A DNA stretch of 64,000 nt. Source: Bacteroidales bacterium (GTDB lineage: Bacteria > Bacteroidota > Bacteroidia > Bacteroidales > GWA2-32-17). Below are positions 25,325-33,078 of this stretch, in pieces. The stretch lies in NCBI GenBank assembly GCA_013314715.1, contig JABUFC010000005.1:1-64000 (forward strand). The letters run 5' to 3'. How positions within the stretch are numbered: position 1 is the stretch's first letter; each line of letters begins with the position of its first letter. The notes under the pieces were generated by a model. That model was not told where the DNA came from and made no database searches. It saw only the letters and a list, made by a program, of their open reading frames with translations. The position numbers and the translations under genes were made by a program.

Positions 25325-25879
25325 ATGAGAATCATTAGTGGTAAATATAAAGGTCGAAAAATTATTCCTCCAGCAAATATGAAAGCACGTCCAACAACCG
25401 ATTTTGCCAAGGAGGGTTTATTTGATATGTTAGCACATCGAATTGAATTAGAAGGCTTAAGTGTATTAGATTTATTCAGTGGAACGGGTTTTATAAGCTA
25501 TGAGTTTGCATCGCGTGGTGCTTCATCGGTTACGGCTGTTGAAATAAATCCAATTCACATAACTTTTATTCGAAAAACAGCTAAGGAATTGCAAATGCCT
25601 TTATACGTAGTTGAAGCAGATGTATTTCGATACATTGAAAAAGTTCAAGCTTCGTTTGATATAATTTTTTGCGATCCACCTTTTGATTTAGACGGATTGG
25701 ATCGTTTACCTAAGCTAATTTTTGAACATGAAATTTTAAGCGAAAGTGGTTTGCTCATTATAGAACATAGTAAAAAGAATGCTTTTGTTGATTATCCATA
25801 TTTTTTACATCAACGAAGCTATGGTAAAGTTCAATTTAGTTTTTTTTCAAAAAATGCACAAAAATATTTTTTCAAATGA
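25325..25879 (+). CDS. rsmD: 16S rRNA (guanine(966)-N(2))-methyltransferase
   Basis: Methylates G966 of 16S rRNA with SAM. The ATG at 25325 gives the canonical start MRIISGKYKGRKI. The Rossmann motif I is LDLFSGTGFISYEFASRGA and the catalytic motif is FDIIFCDPPFD (N/D-PPY/F type). PTTDFAKEGLFDML is the conserved substrate-side motif. Length of 184 is standard. Last gene of the operon starting at 23942, immediately followed by tRNA-Asp. Confidence 0.95.
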   Translation: MRIISGKYKGRKIIPPANMKARPTTDFAKEGLFDMLAHRIELEGLSVLDLFSGTGFISYEFASRGASSVTAVEINPIHITFIRKTAKELQMPLYVVEADVFRYIEKVQASFDIIFCDPPFDLDGLDRLPKLIFEHEILSESGLLIIEHSKKNAFVDYPYFLHQRSYGKVQFSFFSKNAQKYFFK

Positions 25880-25890
25880 AAAAAAATGTT

Positions 25891-25898
25891 TACCTTTG
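25891..25898 (+). promoter_or_regulatory. -7 promoter element of tRNA-Asp
   Basis: TACCTTTG, exact match to TAnnTTTG, 17 bases before the mature tRNA 5' end. Confidence 0.6.
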
Positions 25899-25915
25899 CA
25901 GCTGCATTTTAACAG

Positions 25916-25992
25916 GGTGTGGTAGTTCAGCTGGTTAGAATGCCGGCCTGTCACGCCGGAGGTCGCGGGTTCGAGTCCCGTCCACACCGCCA
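25916..25992 (+). tRNA. tRNA-Asp (anticodon GTC), CCA encoded
   Basis: The acceptor stem GGTGTGG pairs with CCACACC, then discriminator G and an encoded CCA. The D arm contains AGCTGGTTA, the anticodon stem CCGGC/GCCGG flanks the loop CTGTCAC with anticodon GTC, and the T arm is GCGGG-TTCGAGT-CCCGT with the invariant TTCGA. All stems close. The 3' half is duplicated in broken form at 26264-26337 and again in part at 26609. Confidence 0.97.
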
Positions 25993-26020
25993 ACCGCTCA
26001 AAAAAAGGGCGGTTTTTTTT
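25992..26020 (+). terminator. Intrinsic terminator of tRNA-Asp
   Basis: The stem AACCGC/GCGGTT around a short A-rich loop is followed by a run of T (26013-26020). It begins at the last base of the encoded CCA. The GIY-YIG start codon lies 2 bases after the T run. Confidence 0.85.
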
Positions 26021-26022
26021 AT

Positions 26023-26262
26023 ATGTATTGGGTTTACATCATAGAAAATCCTGAAGGTCTTTACTATAAAGGCTACACTCAGAATGTTGAAAAACGTCTT
26101 TACGAGCATAATGCTGGCGAAAGTCGTTATACATCAGGCAAGGGACCTTGGAAATTAGTTTATAAGCGTTCATATTTGACTAAAACAGAAGCATTGAAAG
26201 AAGAACGTCGTTTAAAACGTTTAAATTCAAACTCGATAAAGAAGTTAATTGAACAAGATTAG
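26023..26262 (+). CDS. Small GIY-YIG nuclease-domain protein, copy 1
   Basis: A 79-residue single-domain member of the GIY-YIG superfamily (UvrC/I-TevI catalytic fold). YWVYIIENPEGLYYKGYTQN carries the two Tyr elements (YVYII and YKGYT), followed by the conserved Arg (VEKRLYEHN), TSGKGPWKLVYKR, and the metal-binding Glu in TKTEALKEERRLKRL. Such small proteins are common and uncharacterised in Bacteroidota, often next to tRNA or rRNA genes. Because it starts 2 bases after the tRNA-Asp terminator, expression would need read-through or a start within the terminator. The next copy at 26368 differs by one residue. Confidence 0.88.
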   Translation: MYWVYIIENPEGLYYKGYTQNVEKRLYEHNAGESRYTSGKGPWKLVYKRSYLTKTEALKEERRLKRLNSNSIKKLIEQD

Positions 26263-26277
26263 CATGCCGGCCTGTCA

Positions 26278-26298
26278 TCTCGTTGTTACACAACGAGA
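26278..26298. repeat. TCTCGTT palindrome inside tRNA remnant, first
   Basis: Arms TCTCGTTG and CAACGAGA around the loop TTACA. It stands in the place of 12 bases of the tRNA-Asp sequence. Same arm type as the repeat at 6897. The third unit repeats the first arm (26622) but is then truncated. Confidence 0.8.
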
Positions 26299-26307
26299 CG
26301 GGTTCGA

Positions 26308-26327
26308 TCTCGTTAAGATTAACGAGA
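26308..26327. repeat. TCTCGTT palindrome inside tRNA remnant, second
   Basis: Arms TCTCGTTAA and TTAACGAGA around a two-base GA loop. It replaces 8 bases of the T-stem 3' side. Together with the first palindrome it leaves the tRNA segments between and around them unchanged. Confidence 0.8.
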
Positions 26328-26336
26328 CACACCGCC

Positions 26337-26365
26337 AACCGCTCAAAAAAAGGGCGGTTTTTTTT
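26337..26365 (+). terminator. Duplicated tRNA-Asp terminator
   Basis: Identical to the terminator after tRNA-Asp (AACCGC/GCGGTT stem and T run). It follows the broken tRNA copy and immediately precedes the second GIY-YIG gene. Confidence 0.75.
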
Positions 26366-26367
26366 AT

Positions 26368-26607
26368 ATGTATTGGGTTTACATCATAGAAAATCCTGAA
26401 GGTCTTTACTATAAAGGCTACACTCAGAATGTTGAAAAACGTCTTTACGAGCATAATGCTGGCGAAAGTCGTTATACATCAGGCAAGGGACCTTGGAAAT
26501 TAGTTTATAAGCGTTCATATTTGACTAAAACAGAAGCATTGAAAGAAGAACGTCGTTTAAAACGTTTAAATTCAAACTCGATAAAGAAGTTAATTGAACA
26601 AGGTTAG
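26368..26607 (+). CDS. Small GIY-YIG nuclease-domain protein, copy 2
   Basis: Identical to the copy at 26023 apart from the last residue (Gly instead of Asp, a single base change). All GIY-YIG residues are preserved: YWVYII, YYKGYT, the Arg in EKRLYEHN and the Glu in EALKEERR. The near-perfect identity implies a very recent duplication; whether both are expressed is unknown. A third copy of the repeat start follows directly after the stop. Confidence 0.85.
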   Translation: MYWVYIIENPEGLYYKGYTQNVEKRLYEHNAGESRYTSGKGPWKLVYKRSYLTKTEALKEERRLKRLNSNSIKKLIEQG

Positions 26608-26668
26608 CATGCCGGCCTGTTATCTCGTTGTTCACAATTTTTTTGTATAGATAGGGTTTAGCCTGCCT

Positions 26669-26676
26669 TAGTTTTG
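26669..26676 (+). promoter_or_regulatory. Possible -7 promoter element of the GH75-like gene
   Basis: TAGTTTTG, exact match to TAnnTTTG, 106 bases before the ATG at 26783, which would give a leader of about 100 bases. Confidence 0.4.
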
Positions 26677-26782
26677 TGAAATTACCAACAAGATCGTAGT
26701 AGAAAATTCTTAGCAGTCGTAAAAAATTGAGAGGGAATTAATAAGCCTATCCAAAAAATTATTATATTTAAAGCAAAAAAAG

Positions 26783-29002
26783 ATGAAATTACTGTTTTTC
26801 TCCTTTTTTATTTTTGCTTCCTTTTTTGCTTGGGGGCAAGTTTCGGTCGATTGTGATTTGACTTTAATTACTACCATTGAAAATTTTAATGTATATCGCC
26901 ATAATCCATCGGGCGTTATTATGTATAAAGCCAAAATGTACATCGATGCTGATGGTAGTCCGCGTGCCTATGGTCCTAATAATAGTGGCTTAGATTGGAC
27001 TGCCAATGCTGGATATCCAGGTAATTGGTGGGGAGTTGTTACCGATAGCAATGGTGATCCCATTATTCAAGGACCTGGCGATCCATATCCTGGAATGTAT
27101 GTCTCTACCACTTCGTTGGTTAATTCAGCTTATTCAGTAACTAATCCATTACGCTATACTAATTCTGAAACAGTGCCATACTATGTTTTGCCATCGGCTT
27201 TGGTTTCATTGGGAGGAATTCGTATTGGTGATGTTGCTTATGTTTATAATACACAAACCGGTCAAGGATGCTTTGCCATATATGCTGACACCGGACCAGC
27301 TGGAAAATTAGGCGAAGGTTCTATTTATCTGGCACAGCAAATTGGAATAAACTCCGACCCTCGAACAGGTGGAACCAGTTTAGGAATTATCGATTATATT
27401 GTGTTTCCTATGTCTGGATATGGGCAGGGAACCATACCGTCTATTGCTCAGATTGATAGTATTGGAGCTTTAAAAATTGCAGCCATTGGAGGCACCGGAA
27501 TTACTCAATGCTTAGAACCTATGCCGGCAGACCATACATCGCCAACTACGCAAATTAATATGGCTTCGCAATGGGTTACAAGCGATTTTGTGGCTCAGTT
27601 TTCCGACTCGGATAATGTTGGAGGAAGTGGAATAGAAAAACGATTTTATAATGTGTCCGATTTTCATAGCAACGAATGGAGAGCCAATTATTTGCATGGC
27701 TTTTTCTGCGATAATTTTAATCAAAATACGATTCACCCCGACTGGACTATTGTAAGTGGTACATGGACCATCAATACCAATAATAAATTACAACAATCGA
27801 ACGAAGCCTTGTCTAATACCAATATTTATGCTCCTTTGACACAAAATTTATCAAACCGTTATTTGTATCACTTTAAAGCCACTATGGGTGGTACAGGAAC
27901 TTCTCGAAGAGCTGGATTCCATTTTTTTGCCGATCAACCCGATTCATCGAATAGAGGGAATTCATATTTTGTTTGGTTTCGTTTAGATGACGATAAAATT
28001 CAAATCTATAAAGTTGTGAATAATTCATGGGGTTCAAGTCCTGTTAAGGATACTGCTTATAATTTTACCGCTAACCAAGAATTCGATGTAAAAATAATAT
28101 ATGATAGAATTACTGGGCTTATTCGGGTTTATATAAATAATGTGCTTTCAGCTCAGTGGGTGGATACTACACCCATACAAAATGGTAGTTATGTCTCTTT
28201 TAGGAGTGCCAATTGTAATTATCAAATTGATGATTTTGATGTTTATCGGTCGCGATACCCTACAGCAAATATTAGCATTGGTAGCGGGAATATGAATGAT
28301 ATTCGTTACCAGAATGATTCTCCAGCAATGCCTTCGGGGCGAATAAAATCTGTTGTATCTGATAATGCCGGCAATCTTAGCAATATTGTTGAGCAATTGG
28401 TAAATGTAGATTGGACACCACCTACTTCGGTAATAGTGAGCGATGGTGTATCGAATGATATTGATACTATAAGCAATATGATAATTCAAGCGAATTGGTT
28501 ACCTTCCAATGATTCCAATTCGGGAATAGAACGTTATGAAATAGCCATAGGTACAACTCCCTTCGGTAATGATGTGCTCGATTGGACGGATAATTTACAT
28601 AATTTATCGGTCAGTGTTAATACATTAACATTAAGTATTGGACAAACCTATTATGTGATCGTGAGAGCAAAAAACAATGCAGGCTTGTATGCTGAGATAT
28701 CATCTTCAGATGGGCAAATTTATTTAACTTCTCAGCAAATTCAACATTTGGATTTGAATGGCATAGAGGTATATCCCAATCCATGTAATGATAAGTTGCA
28801 TATTTCGCTTAATCCTTCAACCGTAAGTCAGGCGAATGTTTTAATTATCGATGCACAAGGCCAAATATTAAGGATTATACCATGGCAAATGCAACAATCA
28901 TTTGCTGAAGTTCAAATATCCGATTTGAATGAAGGAACTTATTTTATTTGGTTCGTTTCGAAAGAATCTTATTATGTTAAGAAGCTTAGAATTAAACATT
29001 AA
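26783..29002 (+). CDS. Secreted GH75-type chitosanase-like protein with T9SS sorting domain
   Basis: The signal peptide (MKLLFFSFFIFASFFAWGQ) is followed at about residues 40-245 by a domain matching the fungal-type chitosanase family GH75: MYIDADGSPRAYGPNNSGLD, WWGVVTD, PGMYVSTTSL, VAYVYNTQTGQGCFAIYAD and DTGPAGKLGEGSIYLA, where the Asp and the Glu of GEGS correspond to the family's catalytic pair. Then come an Ig-like 'DHTSPTT' segment, a concanavalin-like sandwich (about 310-490, FCDNFNQNTIHPDWTIVSGT), a fibronectin-like region and the C-terminal sorting domain VYPNPCNDKLHISLNPS ... YYVKKLRIKH. Probably a cell-surface or secreted endo-chitosanase. The family call comes from motif recall and is good but not proven. 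No related gene is adjacent. Confidence 0.75.
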   Translation: MKLLFFSFFIFASFFAWGQVSVDCDLTLITTIENFNVYRHNPSGVIMYKAKMYIDADGSPRAYGPNNSGLDWTANAGYPGNWWGVVTDSNGDPIIQGPGDPYPGMYVSTTSLVNSAYSVTNPLRYTNSETVPYYVLPSALVSLGGIRIGDVAYVYNTQTGQGCFAIYADTGPAGKLGEGSIYLAQQIGINSDPRTGGTSLGIIDYIVFPMSGYGQGTIPSIAQIDSIGALKIAAIGGTGITQCLEPMPADHTSPTTQINMASQWVTSDFVAQFSDSDNVGGSGIEKRFYNVSDFHSNEWRANYLHGFFCDNFNQNTIHPDWTIVSGTWTINTNNKLQQSNEALSNTNIYAPLTQNLSNRYLYHFKATMGGTGTSRRAGFHFFADQPDSSNRGNSYFVWFRLDDDKIQIYKVVNNSWGSSPVKDTAYNFTANQEFDVKIIYDRITGLIRVYINNVLSAQWVDTTPIQNGSYVSFRSANCNYQIDDFDVYRSRYPTANISIGSGNMNDIRYQNDSPAMPSGRIKSVVSDNAGNLSNIVEQLVNVDWTPPTSVIVSDGVSNDIDTISNMIIQANWLPSNDSNSGIERYEIAIGTTPFGNDVLDWTDNLHNLSVSVNTLTLSIGQTYYVIVRAKNNAGLYAEISSSDGQIYLTSQQIQHLDLNGIEVYPNPCNDKLHISLNPSTVSQANVLIIDAQGQILRIIPWQMQQSFAEVQISDLNEGTYFIWFVSKESYYVKKLRIKH

Positions 29003-29075
29003 TATAACAACCATAATTTTGTAACATTTTTAGCTAATTCTAATTTTGTCGCCATCGAATTCCGAAATCTTCATG

Positions 29076-29083
29076 TATATTTG
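29076..29083 (+). promoter_or_regulatory. -7 promoter element of the heptose kinase gene
   Basis: TATATTTG, exact match to TAnnTTTG, 18 bases before the ATG. A second match, TAATTTTG, lies at 29041-29048. Confidence 0.55.
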
Positions 29084-29101
29084 CAATGAATTATCATTAT
29101 T

Positions 29102-30082
29102 ATGGGCAACATAAATCATGTTATTGAATCGTTTAAAAATCTATCTGTGCTTGTTATTGGCGATGTTATGATAGATGAATATATGTGGGGTAAGGTAGAA
29201 CGTATTTCACCCGAAGCTCCTATTCCCATTGTGGCTATTGAGCGTAGAGAAGAGCGTTTAGGAGGAGCCGCCAACGTTGCATTAAACATAAAAAGCCTTG
29301 GTGCTAAACCTATTATAATAAGCATTATCGGAAATGATGCACGTGCTGACCGTTTTAAACAGCTATGTCGTAACGAAAAAATGGAAACCATTGGCTTAGT
29401 AGAAAGTAAGTTGCGTCCGACTACTACCAAAACCCGAGTAATAGGGCATAATCAGCATCTGTTGAGAGTAGATGAAGAAATAACAACTCCATTATCGCAC
29501 GATGAAGAAAAATTATTCATCGATAAAATAAACGAACTATTTTCATCGCAAAAGATTGATGCTGTTGTATTTGAAGATTATGATAAAGGCTGTATTACTA
29601 AAAAAGTTATTGATGCTGTAACCAAAAAAGCTCAGCAATTGGCAATTCCTGTTACAGTTGATCCCAAGCATCGTAATTTTATGATCTATAAAGGTGTGGA
29701 CCTGTTTAAGCCCAATTTAAAAGAGCTTGCGATAGGTCTGAAAACAGATATTCACAAAGATAATTTAATGCAACAACTGCCTGTATTATGTCAAGAATTT
29801 ATGCAACGTCAGCATCATAAAGCTATGATGGTAACCCTTTCGGAGTTGGGCATGTTTATTATGAATGAGCAGGAGCAACACCATATTCCAACGCGAGTTC
29901 GCGATTTAGCCGATGTGTCTGGAGCGGGCGATACGGTTATAGCTACGGCTACCTTGTGTTTAGCTAAGGGAATGACGCTTTTCGATATTGCCAACATCGC
30001 TAATATTGCTGCTGGTGTTGTTTGCGAGCGAGTGGGAGTAGTACCTATCGAAAAAGAAGAGTTGCTTAAAAGATTGGCTTAA
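29102..30082 (+). CDS. rfaE1: D-glycero-beta-D-manno-heptose-7-phosphate kinase (RfaE domain I)
   Basis: A PfkB-family kinase that phosphorylates heptose-7-phosphate at C1, for the ADP-heptose used in LPS core or glycan synthesis. VLVIGDVMIDEYMWGKVERI and SPEAPIPI begin the RfaE domain I; LGGAANVALNI binds the sugar, and the ATP/catalytic loop is DVSGAGDTVIATATL. At 326 residues it has no C-terminal cytidylyltransferase domain, so the nucleotidyl step must be encoded elsewhere, as is usual in this phylum. The last four bases overlap the convergent transporter gene. Confidence 0.93.
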   Translation: MGNINHVIESFKNLSVLVIGDVMIDEYMWGKVERISPEAPIPIVAIERREERLGGAANVALNIKSLGAKPIIISIIGNDARADRFKQLCRNEKMETIGLVESKLRPTTTKTRVIGHNQHLLRVDEEITTPLSHDEEKLFIDKINELFSSQKIDAVVFEDYDKGCITKKVIDAVTKKAQQLAIPVTVDPKHRNFMIYKGVDLFKPNLKELAIGLKTDIHKDNLMQQLPVLCQEFMQRQHHKAMMVTLSELGMFIMNEQEQHHIPTRVRDLADVSGAGDTVIATATLCLAKGMTLFDIANIANIAAGVVCERVGVVPIEKEELLKRLA

Positions 30083-31671
30083 AATCCGTTGAAACTCCAA
30101 TACATAGGGGGTAACAACAAAAACCATCCAATTAAAATTAACAAAAGAATAAAAGGCAATATCCACTTAAACCAAATGGTATATGGAATTTTTGCCATAG
30201 AAAGTGCACCCAGCAATACGCCACTTGTTGGGGTTATCATATTAGTAAAACCATCGCCAAACTGAAATGCCAATACGGTGAGCTGCCTCGATATACCAAT
30301 TAAATCAGAAAATTGTGCCATAATGGGCATGGTAAGAGCTGCTTTTGCAGAACCTGAGGGTATTATAATATTTAATCCATTCTGAAACAGATACATCATA
30401 CTTACAGAGCCTATTTCTCCAGTATTTTTAAGCGACTGGGCTATATGATACAAAATGGTATCGATTATTTTGCCATCGTTGAGTAAAACAATAATGCCAC
30501 CGGCTAATCCTACTACCAGAGCTGCCGATAAAATATCTTTGGCACCATCGAGAAATTGTTTTACGGTTTCGTTGGCAGAGTAACCAAATACTATAGCTGT
30601 TGTAATGCCTAAGCCTAAAAATAACGAAGCTATTTCTTTAATGTACCATTCGTAGCCAAGTACGCCAAGAATTAAAATAAAAATGGTAGTAATGAGCAAA
30701 TTTAAAATAAAGTATCGCAACGATTTGCGGATAGCCCAGAATGAAGAAATGCTAAAATAAGCTGTAATTATGGCTATGAAATTAAACGAAAGCAAAGAAT
30801 TACCTATTTGTATGGTAGTTTTAGAAAACGAAAACGATAAATAAATGCCTGTCAATACGAGCAAAATATAAACAATCCATGATTTAGCAGTAGCTCTAAG
30901 GTGGCTAATATCCATAGAGGCACTGTGATTGTTTCTCCAGCTCTTGTCTAATTCGTACATGGGTGAGCGTTGGGGATTCTTTTTTATCCGATGGGCATAC
31001 CAAAGCACAAAAGCAATGGCTATACTGTTAATTATAAGCCAGCAAATAAAACGATATTCGATGCCGGAAAAAAGCGGGAGTTGTGCAATACCTTGAGCAA
31101 TACCAATGGTAAATGGGTTCATCATGGCAGCTGCAAAACCTACATGGGCGGCTAAGTATGTCATAGAAATGCCCACAATTGAATCATAACCCATAGAAAT
31201 AGCCAAGGGGACAAAAATTACGATAAAAGCAATGGTTTCTTCGCTCATTCCAAAAACAGCCCCGAACAGACTGAATATAAGCATGATAAATACAATAGCT
31301 ACATTGTCCGAACCAAGGATGCGAATCATTTTAAGCTGATTTGCCGCATGAATTTTTTTGACCAATGCCTGAATACCAACATCTATAGATTGTGTGGAGT
31401 TGATAACCCAAAAAGTGCCACCAATGATTAAAATAAAGACAATAATACCTGCCTGATTGACAAAACCCTGAAAAAATGCTCCGAAGATTTCCCAAATCTG
31501 TGGTTGGTTAGGAACATACTTAAAACTTTGAGCGTCAATAACTACTCGTTCGTGTCCATTGGCAACGATGGTTTTTCGCTCGAATTCACCTCCCGGGATA
31601 ATCCAAGTAAGCGCAGCTACTGCAACAATAATAGCAAAAACGATAACATAGGTATGTGGAAAATGCTTCAT
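30079..31671 (-). CDS. YfcC family (DcuC-like) inner-membrane transporter
   Basis: A 530-residue transporter with about 12 spans. It begins HTYVIVFAIIVAVAALTWII-PGGEF, the signature of the YfcC/C4-dicarboxylate anaerobic carrier family; FGMSEETIAFIVIFVPLAIS, FAAAMMNPFTIGIAQGIAQL and the mirrored NGLNIIIPSGSAKAALTMP mark the two inverted half-sites. The family includes putative arginine/ornithine or C4-dicarboxylate transporters; the substrate here is not deducible. It is monocistronic, with a TATTTTTG promoter 18 bases upstream. Confidence 0.87.
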   Translation of the reverse strand: MKHFPHTYVIVFAIIVAVAALTWIIPGGEFERKTIVANGHERVVIDAQSFKYVPNQPQIWEIFGAFFQGFVNQAGIIVFILIIGGTFWVINSTQSIDVGIQALVKKIHAANQLKMIRILGSDNVAIVFIMLIFSLFGAVFGMSEETIAFIVIFVPLAISMGYDSIVGISMTYLAAHVGFAAAMMNPFTIGIAQGIAQLPLFSGIEYRFICWLIINSIAIAFVLWYAHRIKKNPQRSPMYELDKSWRNNHSASMDISHLRATAKSWIVYILLVLTGIYLSFSFSKTTIQIGNSLLSFNFIAIITAYFSISSFWAIRKSLRYFILNLLITTIFILILGVLGYEWYIKEIASLFLGLGITTAIVFGYSANETVKQFLDGAKDILSAALVVGLAGGIIVLLNDGKIIDTILYHIAQSLKNTGEIGSVSMMYLFQNGLNIIIPSGSAKAALTMPIMAQFSDLIGISRQLTVLAFQFGDGFTNMITPTSGVLLGALSMAKIPYTIWFKWILPFILLLILIGWFLLLPPMYWSFNGF

Positions 31672-31689
31672 AATTCAGATTTTGTTTTG

Positions 31690-31697
31690 CAAAAATA
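31690..31697 (-). promoter_or_regulatory. -7 promoter element of the YfcC-like gene
   Basis: TATTTTTG on the minus strand, exact match to TAnnTTTG, 18 bases before the start codon. Confidence 0.5.
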
Positions 31698-31784
31698 GTA
31701 AAATAAAAGTAAAACGGTATTTATAGAAATATAAAGCTTGTATTTAAAAGCAAGTGTTTTGTAGTAAAAAAAGGAATATATTTA

Positions 31785-32864
31785 TTATTGTTTACTTATA
31801 GCCAGTGCTTCGTTAATGCTAATTTTTTTACCATTGTTGTAAGCAACAACAAAGCATTGTAAGCCTTTTTGTTTTACGACCGAGGTATATTTATTAGCTT
31901 CTTTCAGTGTTTGAAATTTACCCACCGAATATTTATACATATTATCGATTATTAATACATCTACGGGTTGGTCAAATTGATATTTGTCGTAATATCCATT
32001 GGGTAATGGTTTGGGCGATGCTCCCAATTGTACTGTGTAATAAAAGCCCGATGGTGTTGATACCGAAGTGGGAGTTGTTGTTTTGGTAGTGGTTTTATGG
32101 GTATTGACCGGTGGTAGTTCGGTTACATTTTGTTTTTCAGTTTTTACAGGTTCTGCAGTGTTTTTTATGGGCTCAACTACAGGTTTGGGTTCGACTTGTG
32201 TTTGAACGGGGGTTTTATTTTCAGCAACTTGCGTTTTTATAGGCTCATCTTTTACGTTGGTTCTTACAATAGGCTTTGGTTTCGGTGCTGTATTAGTATC
32301 GGGTATAGTATTTGAAGGGGGTGTAGTTTTGGGAACTTCGGTCATGGTGATGTTGCTGCTTTGAACGGTTGCAGGGGCATTAGAGCCCGGTTCGTATGGC
32401 GGAATGCTTTTAATCCTTGAAATTACGTTGCTATTCGTTGTAAAATCGCGTTGTTCAACACTTACGTATTTAATTCCAGTTTCGCTCAAAAACGAAACAT
32501 TACCATTGATGTTAACAGCTTCGTTTAAAGCAGTGGGTGAGGTTATTTCGTATTTAACAATGAAAAGTTCGCTTTTAGGAAGTACCGACCAAACAAAAAG
32601 AACAGAATTTTCTGCAACAGCATTAGTGCTGCCATAACCTTCTTTTACTTTGCATTGAAAACCGGTTGGAAATTTTTCTTTAATTTTTAGAGTTTTTTCG
32701 CGTTCAAGTCCGGCAGTATTTACTAATAGGGTAACATTAATTATATTGTTTTGTTTGTCAATTTGGCGATAGCAAAATACTTTCTGCAGATCGATATCTG
32801 TTTCTTGAGCTTTTAATAATAAAACAAATGAAAACATCCATAAAAACAAAAATACTTTTTTCAT
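31785..32864 (-). CDS. Exported protein with Pro/Thr-rich linker and C-terminal SPOR-like domain
   Basis: The signal peptide (MKKVFLFLWMFSFVLLLKAQ) is followed by a beta-sandwich-like domain to about residue 145 (NIINVTLLVNTAGLEREKTL, FVWSVLPKSELFIVKYEITS), a linker of about 120 residues rich in Pro, Thr, Lys and Val, and a C-terminal SPOR-like segment from about 270 (FYYTVQLGASPKPLP ... YKYSVGKFQTLKEANKYTSV). SPOR domains bind denuded peptidoglycan glycan strands, so this is probably a cell-wall-associated periplasmic protein. The N-terminal domain family is not recognised. A TATCTTTG promoter lies upstream. Confidence 0.75.
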   Translation of the reverse strand: MKKVFLFLWMFSFVLLLKAQETDIDLQKVFCYRQIDKQNNIINVTLLVNTAGLEREKTLKIKEKFPTGFQCKVKEGYGSTNAVAENSVLFVWSVLPKSELFIVKYEITSPTALNEAVNINGNVSFLSETGIKYVSVEQRDFTTNSNVISRIKSIPPYEPGSNAPATVQSSNITMTEVPKTTPPSNTIPDTNTAPKPKPIVRTNVKDEPIKTQVAENKTPVQTQVEPKPVVEPIKNTAEPVKTEKQNVTELPPVNTHKTTTKTTTPTSVSTPSGFYYTVQLGASPKPLPNGYYDKYQFDQPVDVLIIDNMYKYSVGKFQTLKEANKYTSVVKQKGLQCFVVAYNNGKKISINEALAISKQ

Positions 32865-32891
32865 AAAATCTCACTAACTTGGTTTCTTAAG

Positions 32892-32899
32892 CAAAGATA
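32892..32899 (-). promoter_or_regulatory. -7 promoter element of the SPOR-linker gene
   Basis: TATCTTTG on the minus strand, exact match to TAnnTTTG, 27 bases before the ATG. Confidence 0.55.
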
Positions 32900-33078
32900 G
32901 AATAAATTTGAATATAAAAAAATTAATTATTAAAAAAATTAGTAACTAGAATTGTTTAATAACTTTTTACTTTGGAAAAATATATATAGTTTAAATATTT
33001 GATAAGATTTTAAACAATTGTGTATTTTTAAGCATATAAAGCATGAAATAATTCTGATATTTTTATCAATTTTGCTGA

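Larger units (their letters stand above)
26264..26337 (+). pseudogene. Broken tRNA-Asp 3' half with palindrome replacements
   Basis: ATGCCGGCCTGTCA, CGGGTTCGA and CACACCGCCA match the tRNA-Asp in order, but the intervening 12 and 8 bases (the 3' side of the anticodon stem plus variable loop, and the 3' side of the T stem) are replaced by 21- and 20-base palindromes. The 5' half of the tRNA is absent. It cannot fold as a tRNA. Confidence 0.85.
25940..26638 (+). repeat. Tandem direct repeat of tRNA-Asp 3' half plus GIY-YIG gene
   Basis: The unit runs from ATGCCGGCCTGT in the tRNA anticodon arm through the terminator and the GIY-YIG gene. It starts at 25940, 26264 and 26609, the third copy breaking off after about 30 bases. 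The two GIY-YIG genes are 345 bases apart and essentially identical, so the duplication is recent. The tRNA part of copy 2 is 21 bases longer because two segments were replaced by palindromes. Confidence 0.92.

Noticed and set aside
26264-26337. Second functional tRNA-Asp
   Set aside because: The 5' half is missing and two stem segments are replaced by palindromes, so it cannot fold as a tRNA.
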